Below, one piece after another: positions 52,258 through 60,035 of a DNA stretch of 64,000 nucleotides (position 1 is the stretch's first letter; every line of letters starts with the position of its first letter). The position numbers were made by a program, and so were the translations under genes. The notes beneath the pieces are model-generated. The model was not told the DNA's origin. It searched no databases and saw only the letters and a list, made by a program, of their open reading frames with translations. The DNA comes from Pyxidicoccus caerfyrddinensis (GTDB lineage: Bacteria; Myxococcota; Myxococcia; Myxococcales; Myxococcaceae), in assembly GCF_010894405.1 (NCBI RefSeq), contig NZ_JAAIYA010000005.1, positions 248,001 to 312,000 on the forward strand, read 5' to 3'.

Positions 52258-54044
52258 CGCACCACGCGGAAGCGCGCACCCTGGGCCTCGCGGATGCGGG
52301 CGGCGAGCACATCGTGCAGCTCGGGCGTCCAGGTGCTCCAGCGCTCGAAGAACTTCGCCGTGGCCGCCTTGTCGCCCGTGTGCTGGAGCGTGATGACCTC
52401 CTTCAGCAGCGAGCCGACGGTGTCCAGGTACTTGTCGTACTGGATGGTGAGGCGCGCCGTCTTCGGGTCCGCGCGAATCAGGCCGTGCTCCAGGAACCAG
52501 TTGAACTGCACCAGCTGCATGCGCTGGTAGGGCTGGTCCTCGCGCGGGCGCACGTTCTGCAGCGTGCGGCGGATGCCGGAGGCCTGCACGGCGCGCAGGC
52601 TGGCGGCGTCCAGCGCGCCGCTCTTCTGGAAGGAGTGCAGCGCGAAGAGGCTGACCAGGTCCGCCTTCATCTCCTCCATGGCGTCCGCGTAGTCCTCCAG
52701 CGCCACGTCGAGCGTGCGGCCCTTCGCGTCGCGGTCCGGGCCCAGGTAGTGCCCCACCTCGTGCCAGAGCGTGCGCTGGAAGTTTCCCTCGGAGGTGAGG
52801 TCCTTCGCGTGCGCGTCCGCCGTCGCGGTGCGCCAGATGCGCTCGTCCGCGGCGAAGAGGTCCGGGTTCTTCATGATGTTCTCACGCAGCAGGATGGTGC
52901 GGCCGTAGCGGCGCGAGTACAGCGGGTCATTGGGCAGAATCGTCGCGGTGTTGGTGCCGCGCGCCTGGCCGAAGTCCGCCACCACCTCGTACACGCCCAC
53001 CGGGATGTCCTCGCGGATGCGCTTCTTCGCGGGGTACGGCAGCGCATCCTCCACGCCTTGCAGGCCATTCATCCGCTTGCGCAGCTCCGTCGTCGCCTGC
53101 TCGTTCAGCAGCAGCACGGACACGCTGTGGAAGGCCTTGACGCCGTAGAGCGCGTCGTCGTACGTCTCGTACGGGCCGAGCTGCACGTTGAGGTGCTTGA
53201 AGCGCCCCGTCACCCACGCCGCGTCGCCGCTCTCGTAGTCATTGCTGAGGAAGTCGCGCGCGCGGTTTCGCAGGTAGCGCGCCAGCTCCGCGTCGCTCGC
53301 GTCCAGCCGCCCCGCCGCTCGCATGAGCAGCCCGTAGACCTTCACCAAATCAGGCCCGTAGGCCACCGAGTACGGCACCGCGTACAGGCTCTTCGCGTCC
53401 GGCCGCTTCGCGCGGGCTTGGAGGCTCTCACGCAGCCCGGGCTGCAGCGTGTCCAGCATGGGGTACGTCTGGAGCACCTTCAGGTCCTGGCGCAGGTTGT
53501 CCGCGGTGGCCCGGCGCACCACGGTGAGCTCGTCCATCAGTGTGTCGCGCTGTTCGGGGTGCGCGGCGAGGAAAGCGTCCACCTCCGCGCGCGTGGCGTC
53601 CGGCGGGTAGACGTTGCGCGCGGGCACCTGTGGGTCCACGGGCAGGAAGGGCTCGCGCGCGTTGGTCAGCGTGCTGGCGATGGGGCCCTGGTACAGGCGG
53701 TAGAGCGTGAGCAGGTCCTGCGTGCGCTTCGGGCTGCCCAGCTTCTTGTCCAGGGACTGGAGGCGCGCAAACGACGCGAGCGCCTGGTGATGGCGCGAGG
53801 CCTCGTAGATGCCCTGCAGCAGCTGACCGACCTCGAGCAGGTCCTTCACCGCTGCCTGTTCGTCAGGGGTGAGACGCGAGAGGTCGGGAGCGAGCCGGAC
53901 CTCCTCCGTCTTGGCGAGAATCTCCGCCACCTTCTCCTCGGGCCAGTAACCCGGGGGCAGGGTGGGGGAGGCGGGCTGCGCGGCGGGGGCCGCGAGGGCC
54001 GTGAGGGCCGTGAGGGCCAGCGTTACTGCGTGGGGAAGTCGCAT
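52233..54044 (-). CDS. M49 (dipeptidyl peptidase III)-like metallopeptidase
   Basis: 603 residues from ATG 54044, with a signal peptide (about 1-22, ALTALTALAAPAA). The zinc site is LWHEVGHYLGP (about 426-436) and, about 30 residues later, EEMKADLVSLF, the layout of bacterial M49/NUDIX-associated M49 proteins (HExxH plus EExxAD). True DPP III has HExxGH with an extra residue. Here the spacing is the plain HExxH form. It is likely periplasmic or secreted and cuts short peptides. No obvious ribosome-binding site precedes the ATG. It overlaps the convergent gene at its 3' end. Confidence 0.8.
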   Translation of the reverse strand: MRLPHAVTLALTALTALAAPAAQPASPTLPPGYWPEEKVAEILAKTEEVRLAPDLSRLTPDEQAAVKDLLEVGQLLQGIYEASRHHQALASFARLQSLDKKLGSPKRTQDLLTLYRLYQGPIASTLTNAREPFLPVDPQVPARNVYPPDATRAEVDAFLAAHPEQRDTLMDELTVVRRATADNLRQDLKVLQTYPMLDTLQPGLRESLQARAKRPDAKSLYAVPYSVAYGPDLVKVYGLLMRAAGRLDASDAELARYLRNRARDFLSNDYESGDAAWVTGRFKHLNVQLGPYETYDDALYGVKAFHSVSVLLLNEQATTELRKRMNGLQGVEDALPYPAKKRIREDIPVGVYEVVADFGQARGTNTATILPNDPLYSRRYGRTILLRENIMKNPDLFAADERIWRTATADAHAKDLTSEGNFQRTLWHEVGHYLGPDRDAKGRTLDVALEDYADAMEEMKADLVSLFALHSFQKSGALDAASLRAVQASGIRRTLQNVRPREDQPYQRMQLVQFNWFLEHGLIRADPKTARLTIQYDKYLDTVGSLLKEVITLQHTGDKAATAKFFERWSTWTPELHDVLAARIREAQGARFRVVRYGALDEK

Positions 54045-54159
54045 GGCGCGCAAGACTGCCACGGGCCCTCGGGTATTCCCCACGGCATCGGCCCCGATTC
54101 CTTTCAGCGAGTCCACCGTCCGGTGGGGGATGGCGGGGCCTTCCTTCCCGCGTCGTCCC

Positions 54160-55809
54160 TCATGCCCACCACCAGCACGCGGCGGCCACAAGCAGCACGA
54201 GGCCGCCCAGGGCCACCCACCGCAGCATGGGCTGCTGGCGGGGTGGTGGGGTCAGCAGACGCGTGGACTGCTGCGCTTCGTCCTCGGGGACCTCGGGCAT
54301 CGACGCCGACAGGCGCGTGGGCCGCGAGTGAAGCGAGGCGGAGGGTGCGCGCGTGGGGACGGAGAAGATGGAGTGCTCGGCCTCGGTGGGGGCGGAGGGT
54401 GCGCGCGTGGGGACGGAGAACACGGCGTCCTCAGGCGTTGGCGGGCGCGTGGGCGGTGAGGACGGCGAGTGTTCGGGCGGAGGTGTCGGCCGGCGAGGCG
54501 AGCGGGCCACCGGGGCGGAGGCGGGCGTCGGCTTGCGCGGAGCGGCTTCGGGCAGCGGCGTCGGCCTGCGTGCTTCCGCTTCGGGCGCGGCAATCGGCCT
54601 GCGTGCTTCCGCTTCGGGCGCGGACGTCGGCCTGCGTGCTTCCGCTTCGGGCGCGGGCGTCGGCTTGCGTGGAGCGCCTTCGGGCGTCGGCGTTGGCTTG
54701 CGTGCTTCTGCTCCAGGCGCGGGCATCGGCTTGCGCGGAGCCGCTTCGGGCATTGGCGTCGGCCTGCGTGCTGCTGCTCCAGGCGCGGGCGTGGGACCGC
54801 GGGGCACGGCGCTCTCCGCCTTCGGCCCCAGCAGGCGCTGAGGCTTCGTGGCGGACAGGTCCTCCAACTCCACCTCGGTCGCCTGCTCGGCCGGTGCGAG
54901 CCGTGCCCGGTTCCGGGGCGGTGCATCCAACAGCCGCGAGGAGAACAGCGGCGACTCCTGCCGCCCCGCGAGCACCGCGCGCAGCTCCTTCGCCACCTCC
55001 GCGCAGGAGCTGGGCCGCGCCTTTCGCTCCTTGGCGAGCATCCGCGCCACCAGCGTCACCAACGGGGCAGGCGCGTCCTGCCGGAACTGCTCCAGCGGCG
55101 GAGGCGCGTCGTACAGCACTGCCTCCATCACCGAGCGCGCCCGGTGCGTGGGCAGCGGGCGCTTGCCGGCCACCAATTCGAAGAGGCACACCCCCAGCGA
55201 GTACACGTCACTGCGCGCATCCAGCGTCTCGTCGCGGAGCTGCTCCGGCGACATGTACCCCAGCTTGCCCATGATGACGCCGGACGTGGTCTGCGTGCCG
55301 TCCGCCGTCTTCACGATGCCGAAGTCCGCGAGCTTCACCTCGCCCGAGTACGACACCAGCAGGTTGTCCAGCGACACGTCGCGGTGGACCAGCTCCATCC
55401 ACTTCCCCGTGCGCGGCTCGGAGAACGCGTGCACGTACGCGAGCCCGTCACACGCTTGCGCCACCGCGTGCAACACGGGCGCGAGCGGCAGCGGCTCGGG
55501 GCGGCTGGCGGCCAGGACTCCGGCGAGGCTGGAGCCCGGCACGTACTCCATGGCCAGATAGACCTGGTCGTCGATGACGCCCGTGTCGAGCACCCGGACG
55601 ACGTTGGGGTGCTGCAGGTCCGCGGCCACCTCCGCCTCGCGCAGCAGGCGCCGGCGGAAGCGCGCGTCCGCCGCCAGCTCGGCGTTGATGCGCTTGACGA
55701 CGACGGGGCCTTCCAGGTCCTCGCGCTCCGCGAGCGACACGCGTCCCATGCCTCCCGCGCCCAGCTCGCGGAGGATTCGGTACGGTCCGAAGCGCTCGAT
55801 GCTCCCCAT
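54160..55809 (-). CDS. Hanks-type Ser/Thr protein kinase with repeat linker and C-terminal membrane anchor
   Basis: 549 residues. The kinase domain (about 8-270) has GAGGMGRV (18-25), VVVKRI (Lys39), HRDVSLDN (about 138-145), DFGIVK and GYMSPEQL. From about 330 to 440 the chain is a tandem 11-residue repeat (APEAEARRPT and close variants), then a Pro/Ser-rich stretch. The last 20 residues are a hydrophobic tail (WVALGGLVLLVAACWWW) that would anchor it in the inner membrane with the kinase inside. There is no extracellular sensor domain, so any input must come from partners. HRDVSxxN is common in myxobacterial kinases. Confidence 0.9.
   Translation of the reverse strand: MGSIERFGPYRILRELGAGGMGRVSLAEREDLEGPVVVKRINAELAADARFRRRLLREAEVAADLQHPNVVRVLDTGVIDDQVYLAMEYVPGSSLAGVLAASRPEPLPLAPVLHAVAQACDGLAYVHAFSEPRTGKWMELVHRDVSLDNLLVSYSGEVKLADFGIVKTADGTQTTSGVIMGKLGYMSPEQLRDETLDARSDVYSLGVCLFELVAGKRPLPTHRARSVMEAVLYDAPPPLEQFRQDAPAPLVTLVARMLAKERKARPSSCAEVAKELRAVLAGRQESPLFSSRLLDAPPRNRARLAPAEQATEVELEDLSATKPQRLLGPKAESAVPRGPTPAPGAAARRPTPMPEAAPRKPMPAPGAEARKPTPTPEGAPRKPTPAPEAEARRPTSAPEAEARRPIAAPEAEARRPTPLPEAAPRKPTPASAPVARSPRRPTPPPEHSPSSPPTRPPTPEDAVFSVPTRAPSAPTEAEHSIFSVPTRAPSASLHSRPTRLSASMPEVPEDEAQQSTRLLTPPPRQQPMLRWVALGGLVLLVAAACWWWA
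54529..54794. repeat. 33-bp tandem coding repeats in the kinase linker
   Basis: About eight imperfect 33-bp units, for example CTGCGTGCTTCCGCTTCGG recurring at 33-bp steps around 54566-54655, encode the 11-residue Pro/Ala/Arg repeats of the kinase linker. Copy number is likely to vary between strains. Confidence 0.75.
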
Positions 55810-55859
55810 TCGTCGCGGAGGCTATCCCCGGAGCCCGCCACGGGTCTCCCCCGGTCTGC

Positions 55860-56591
55860 CTACTCGCGCCGCCGAGAGGCCTCGTCCCGGATGAGGACGT
55901 TGTCGGTGTGCGTCAGCCCGGGCGACTGAGGCCGGTCGGGGCGCCCGTGGATTCCGTCCGGGTCCTTGCCGCCCAGGGCGGGGCCTCGGGCCGCGTCGAG
56001 CCACTGGGACAGCAGCTCCACCAGGCGGCGGATGGGCAACGAGGGCGGCTTGAGCGGCGTGCCCTGCCCCGGGAAGGGGCCCTTGAAGATGTTGTCGGCG
56101 CTGCTCCCGCCCGGCTTGATGGGATGCCACTTCCCCGGCGGCACGATTCCCGGACGCTCGAAGATGCCCGGCTTGTTCCAGGGGCCCCCCGGCTTGGGGT
56201 TGAACCCGCCATTGCCGATTCCGCCCGGGGGCCTGTCGTTGCCCAGCAGGACGTTGTCGCCGTGGTCTCTGCCCCCGGAGCCGGGGCCGCGCATCGCGTG
56301 ACACACCGGCCCCCTGGGGCCGTCGGAGCCGCTCCCGGGCTTGAACACGTCGGGGTTGAGACGCCCGCGCAGCTTCCCGGCCGGGTCGAAGCCGTCAGGC
56401 TTCACCTTCTCGCAGACCATCTGGGTGTTGTCGGAGTGCGAGCTCCCGGTCCGCATCGACCGGCCAATCCCGTCCCGCTGGTTCGGGTCGAGGCCCGACA
56501 CGTCGATGCGCACCTGGCGGTCCCCGGGCTCCGACGTCTTGGAGGACTTCGGCGACGGGACGTGGTTCTGACGCGGTCCGGCAATCTTCAC
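55860..56591 (-). CDS. Gly/Pro-rich protein with repeated His/Ser-x-Asp-Asn motifs
   Basis: About 243 residues from GTG 56591 (AGAGG 8 bases upstream). It is low-complexity, Gly/Pro/Asp/Asn-rich and probably disordered, with a short amphipathic segment LPIRRLVELLSQWLDAA. A motif of the type (H/A)-x-D-N followed by hydrophobics occurs four times: HSDNTQMV, HGDNVLLG, SADNIFKG and HTDNVLIR. No family recognised and no signal peptide. It lies 50 bp upstream of the kinase gene on the same strand, so it may be part of that transcript. Codon usage is normal, supporting a real gene. Confidence 0.6.
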   Translation of the reverse strand: MKIAGPRQNHVPSPKSSKTSEPGDRQVRIDVSGLDPNQRDGIGRSMRTGSSHSDNTQMVCEKVKPDGFDPAGKLRGRLNPDVFKPGSGSDGPRGPVCHAMRGPGSGGRDHGDNVLLGNDRPPGGIGNGGFNPKPGGPWNKPGIFERPGIVPPGKWHPIKPGGSSADNIFKGPFPGQGTPLKPPSLPIRRLVELLSQWLDAARGPALGGKDPDGIHGRPDRPQSPGLTHTDNVLIRDEASRRRE

Positions 56592-56706
56592 GGGACACCT
56601 CTGCGGCACGCACCTCGTGCCACAGGGATTATGGGTGTGAGCCGTTTGGAAGTTTCCGGGGGATGAGGGCCCCGGGTTTGCGCACAAGGTGCGACAGCGG
56701 GCGTCT

Positions 56707-57594
56707 TCAGCGCCCGCCGCCGCGCAGCCCCGCCGAGCGCAGGTAGAAGCGCGCCGTCTGCGCGAGGAACCGCAGCGGGAGGCCTGGATCGGCCAGGGCG
56801 CGCTGCAGCTCGCCGCCCAGCCCGGTGAAGAGCGTGCGGAGGACCTCCAGCTTCTTCATGTCATCCAGGTCGGACGCATACCCGAGCGCGGGCAGGCGCC
56901 GCCGCCACACCGGGTTGCTGGCGAGGTTGGCGCGCACCGCGTCCAGCACGTCCAGCAGCGTGGGCGCCAGGAGGCCGATGGAGATGGAGAGCGCGTCCTC
57001 GGGGGCCTGGGCCATGTGCCAGTGCCCGGCGGGGATGTAGATGAAGTCCCCGGCCTCCAGGGTGCGCGTCTCCACGGGCGTCGTCTCCTGCGAAGCCAGC
57101 GCGCCGCTCGGCAGCGACTCGGGGAGCGGCACGGGGTGGAGCGTGTTCTCCCGGAGGAGGTAGTCCTTGCGGCCGGTGGTCTGGAGGATGAAGACCTCCT
57201 CCGGGTCGCAGTGCCAGCCGAAGCCGTGGTGGCCGGCGGGCGTGCAGTAGAGGTGCAGGTTGATGCGCCCGTGCAGCTCCGCGCTGAAGGTGCGCGCGAG
57301 CTGCGCCAGCCCGGCGTGGTGCTGGTCCGGCTGGCGGAGCACCAGCGTGTAGCCCTGCGCGAACAGCTCGCGGGCCTGCTTCGCGGTGGAGGGGCGCTCA
57401 CCGGCGTAGGGCATGCCCTGCCGCGCGAGGAGCAGGTCGCAATCCGTCTTCTCGATGAGCTCGTCGACGACGCTCCAGGTGCCCAGCTCGCGCAGGCGCT
57501 CCGCGGCGGCCCGTCCGGAGAAGGGCTTGCGTTGATAGTGCTCCCGCAGGAAGCGCTCGCGGGGGAAGTCGTTCAGCAGTTCTTCGAGCAGCAT
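56707..57594 (-). CDS. JmjC/cupin-type 2-oxoglutarate oxygenase-like protein
   Basis: 295 residues from ATG 57594. The iron facial triad is present: GFGWHCDPEEVFILQ (His and Asp, about 133-136) and IPAGHWH (second His, about 213). TGRKDYLLREN supplies the Lys expected near the 2-oxoglutarate site. C-terminal helices follow (about 230-290), as in ribosomal oxygenases of the RoxA/YcfD type, which hydroxylate ribosomal proteins. The size and layout fit that group. It follows cassette B on the same strand, about 110 bp after its last gene, but is probably independent. Confidence 0.8.
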   Translation of the reverse strand: MLLEELLNDFPRERFLREHYQRKPFSGRAAAERLRELGTWSVVDELIEKTDCDLLLARQGMPYAGERPSTAKQARELFAQGYTLVLRQPDQHHAGLAQLARTFSAELHGRINLHLYCTPAGHHGFGWHCDPEEVFILQTTGRKDYLLRENTLHPVPLPESLPSGALASQETTPVETRTLEAGDFIYIPAGHWHMAQAPEDALSISIGLLAPTLLDVLDAVRANLASNPVWRRRLPALGYASDLDDMKKLEVLRTLFTGLGGELQRALADPGLPLRFLAQTARFYLRSAGLRGGGR

Positions 57595-57703
57595 GTGGCG
57601 CCAGCGTAGCCGCACGCGGGCAGGCGCACGGTCTGCCCGCCGGTGTCACCCGCCAGGGATGCTTATCAGGTGACGAAGGGAGGCCCCTCGCACCGCGGGC
57701 GCG

Positions 57704-58501
57704 TCATGGGGACACGTCACCGAGCCGGGTGACCCAGTCACCCTGGTACGGCTCCGTCATCGGCACCTGGGCCAGGGGTGGGCAGTAGCGGTAGCGCTCG
57801 TCGGGCACGTCGAGCCCGCGCTTTCGCGCCAGCCGGAGCAGGGCGAGTCCCTCGAACCACAGGTACCGGTGCGCGCCGAAGTGGTCCTCGCGTTGGGTGA
57901 AGCCGCGCGCCAGCTTCTCGGTGCGGGCCTCGTGGCTGGTGAGGGCCTCGGAGAACGCGGAGAGGAAGGCGGGCGAGTCTCCGTCCACCAGCGCCTGTGC
58001 GAGCGCGGGCCAGCACGCTTCCTTTGCGGCGCGCGTCAGCTCCTGAAGTCTCGGAGTGGGGTCTTCACCACGCGTTGAATGCAGCACCAGCCCGGCCAGC
58101 GCGGAGGCCCAGGCGAACTCCGCCGCGTACTCCCCCGAGTCCTTCTGCCAGGACTTCGTCATCCGCTCCGCCACCTGGGTGGCGAGCTCCCAGTGGCCCG
58201 CGGCCACCACGCCGGCCAGGGGGACGAGCCCCCACGAGGCGGGCGGCGGCGGCAGGTTGCGCCGCTCCAGGTGGACGAGGAGCCGGCGCCAGTTCTCCGC
58301 CGAGCGGCAGAGGTTGAGGAAGAAGGGCTGCGAGCGGCCCTCCAGCAGGAGCGTGGCCGCCGCGATGTTGACGAAGCAGCGGCACAGCTCACGCACGTCC
58401 TCCACCAGCCGGTCCTGGTTTCCGTCCGGGTCGATGTGCGAGATGAGGACGGGCACCGCGGCTCCGGCGTTCTCGCGCAGTTGAGCGAAGTCGATTTCCA
58501 T
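57704..58501 (-). CDS. Imm49-family immunity protein (cassette B)
   Basis: 265 residues, helical. C-terminal block YLWFEGLALLRLA followed by YRYCPPL corresponds to the Imm49 pattern and to the cassette A protein at 9010-9828. ATG 58501 follows GAGGG and lies only 6 bp after the Imm11 stop. Last gene of cassette B. Overall identity between the two Imm49 proteins looks low outside the C-terminus, as expected for antitoxins following different toxins. Confidence 0.75.
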   Translation of the reverse strand: MEIDFAQLRENAGAAVPVLISHIDPDGNQDRLVEDVRELCRCFVNIAAATLLLEGRSQPFFLNLCRSAENWRRLLVHLERRNLPPPPASWGLVPLAGVVAAGHWELATQVAERMTKSWQKDSGEYAAEFAWASALAGLVLHSTRGEDPTPRLQELTRAAKEACWPALAQALVDGDSPAFLSAFSEALTSHEARTEKLARGFTQREDHFGAHRYLWFEGLALLRLARKRGLDVPDERYRYCPPLAQVPMTEPYQGDWVTRLGDVSP

Positions 58502-58507
58502 GGACCC

Positions 58508-59092
58508 TCAGCGGAACTTCCCGTCCCAGCCATTGGCGGAGAGGAACTTCACGCCCGTCAGCCCAGCGGCGGTGAGGGCGGCTTGGACGGTCGGGTCGAC
58601 CATCGTGTAGATGCGCAGGTGCTTTGGCCGGAAGACCTTGGGACCCTCCTCCGGAATGTCATCCTTGAGCACCAGCTCCGACACGTCGTCGATGTCCTCC
58701 GGGAGGATGCTGCTCATATCGACCGTCGAGCGCTCGAGGTCGATGACGTCCCGGCCAGCGACCACGTTCATGATGAAGTAGTCGCGCGAGACGACGTCCT
58801 TCTGGTGGTCCACAAGAGTAACGGGCAGGAACTCCACGTCCTGTGGCGCCAGTTCCAGGATGATGCGTCGCACCCGTTCGGAGACGACGCGGATGTCCAG
58901 GATGCTGTCGACGAAGTCGTAGAGCTTCCGCCGGTCCGGGAAGTTGGGCGAAAACCCCATGGTGAGACCGCCGGAGGGGTACTCGGTCGCGAGGCGATGC
59001 GACACCAGGTAGCGCCACCCTTCGGGGCCGCCTTCAGGATAGGCGTCGAGCAGGGCTCCGTTGTTCCGGTCACAGAGTAGCGAGAAGCTCAC
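58508..59092 (-). CDS. Imm11-family immunity protein (cassette B)
   Basis: 194 residues from GTG 59092. Imm11 signatures are QDVEFLPVTLVDHQ (about 84-97), YFIMNVVAGRDVIDLE (about 105-120), VFRPKHLRIYTM (about 153-164) and GLTGVKF (about 177-183). It sits 19 bp after the nuclease stop and 6 bp before Imm49. Likely antitoxin to the cassette B nuclease. Paralogue of 9854-10435. Confidence 0.82.
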   Translation of the reverse strand: MSFSLLCDRNNGALLDAYPEGGPEGWRYLVSHRLATEYPSGGLTMGFSPNFPDRRKLYDFVDSILDIRVVSERVRRIILELAPQDVEFLPVTLVDHQKDVVSRDYFIMNVVAGRDVIDLERSTVDMSSILPEDIDDVSELVLKDDIPEEGPKVFRPKHLRIYTMVDPTVQAALTAAGLTGVKFLSANGWDGKFR

Positions 59093-59111
59093 AGGTCTCT
59101 CTTCCGTTCCA

Positions 59112-60035
59112 CTACCACAGCGATGGCCATACGTACTCCCTGCCTTCCTGCGTCTTCCAGCGGCAATAGGGACCCTCGTAGAGCTGGCCCTCGGCGGCGC
59201 TACGGACGGCTGCTCGCGATTCTTTGAGGAGATCCTTCCAGAGCTTTGTCTCCAGCTTCTTCAGGTCATCGAACACGTTGGCCACGATGGCCTCATGTTT
59301 CTTCTTCTGCCCTCGCAGAGTGTCAATGCGCGTGTCGATCCGCTTCAGCCGCTGCATCACTTCCGCTGTGTAGCCGTTGTGGTTGTTGGGATGCTGTAGC
59401 AGTGCATGGATGGGCACGGCCCAGGCGACGTACGGGAGCAGAATCATGTTGTGCCCGTGGTCGATGTCGTAGGGCGTCTGCAGCAGGATGTCGAAGTTCT
59501 CCGTCTTGTCGAAGAGGGGCTTTCCGGTGGAGTCCTCGGTGTAGAAGGCCTCGCCCGGAATCATGTGATGGGCCTGCCACGGATAGGGTTGGCTCTGTCC
59601 GGTCAGCTCGGGGTTGAAGTTACTCACCTGGGTGATGCTGCCCCGTGACTGCACGTCGGACTGGAAGGCCGCGGGGCCCAGGTGCGGGTAGGTGTTGTAC
59701 TCGGCGGGCCGGGTGCCGCGGATGTACGTCGCGCCATTTCTGGCGTAGTTGCTGCCCTTGGCGAGGATGGCCCGGTTCGGGTTCTGGGGATTGGCGTGGG
59801 GCGCCGCCTCCTCCTGGCTGTCATCCTTCTTGCGATTCTGCTTCGTGTCCTTGGCCTGCTGCTTCCGGGCTTCGTTGCGCTTCATCGCGCCGCCGCTGCC
59901 GGGCGCCGGACCGAAGTCGCGGATGTTGGGCCGGCCATCGGCAACGGCCTTCCCGTGCAGGTCGAAGGGGCTCTGCATGAGCCCCTGGAGCGTCGTCGCC
60001 ACGCCCGCTCGCCTGCCATTGCCTGAGTTGCTCAC
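59112..60035 (-). CDS. AHH-family nuclease toxin (cassette B)
   Basis: 307 residues. The start is GTG 60035, whose GTGA overlaps the pseudo-ketosynthase stop by 4 bp; a much longer open frame upstream lies within that gene and is not used. The N-terminal 90 residues are Gly/Lys/Gln-rich and probably disordered (MQSPFDLHGKAVADG, KRNEARKQQAKDT). The nuclease domain has PWQAHHMIPGEAF (about 158-170), HGHNMILLPY (about 207-216) and NNHNGYTAEV (about 231-240), matching the cassette A toxin's AHH, NLIGLP and DGFTDEV positions. The C-terminus (REYVWPSLW) also echoes it. No PAAR, RHS or signal sequence. Confidence 0.8.
   Translation of the reverse strand: MSNSGNGRRAGVATTLQGLMQSPFDLHGKAVADGRPNIRDFGPAPGSGGAMKRNEARKQQAKDTKQNRKKDDSQEEAAPHANPQNPNRAILAKGSNYARNGATYIRGTRPAEYNTYPHLGPAAFQSDVQSRGSITQVSNFNPELTGQSQPYPWQAHHMIPGEAFYTEDSTGKPLFDKTENFDILLQTPYDIDHGHNMILLPYVAWAVPIHALLQHPNNHNGYTAEVMQRLKRIDTRIDTLRGQKKKHEAIVANVFDDLKKLETKLWKDLLKESRAAVRSAAEGQLYEGPYCRWKTQEGREYVWPSLW

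Noticed and set aside
52314..55274. 986-codon plus-strand frame opposite the M49 peptidase and kinase
   Set aside because: Shadow frame. The C-terminal part simply reflects the 33-bp repeats read from the other strand.
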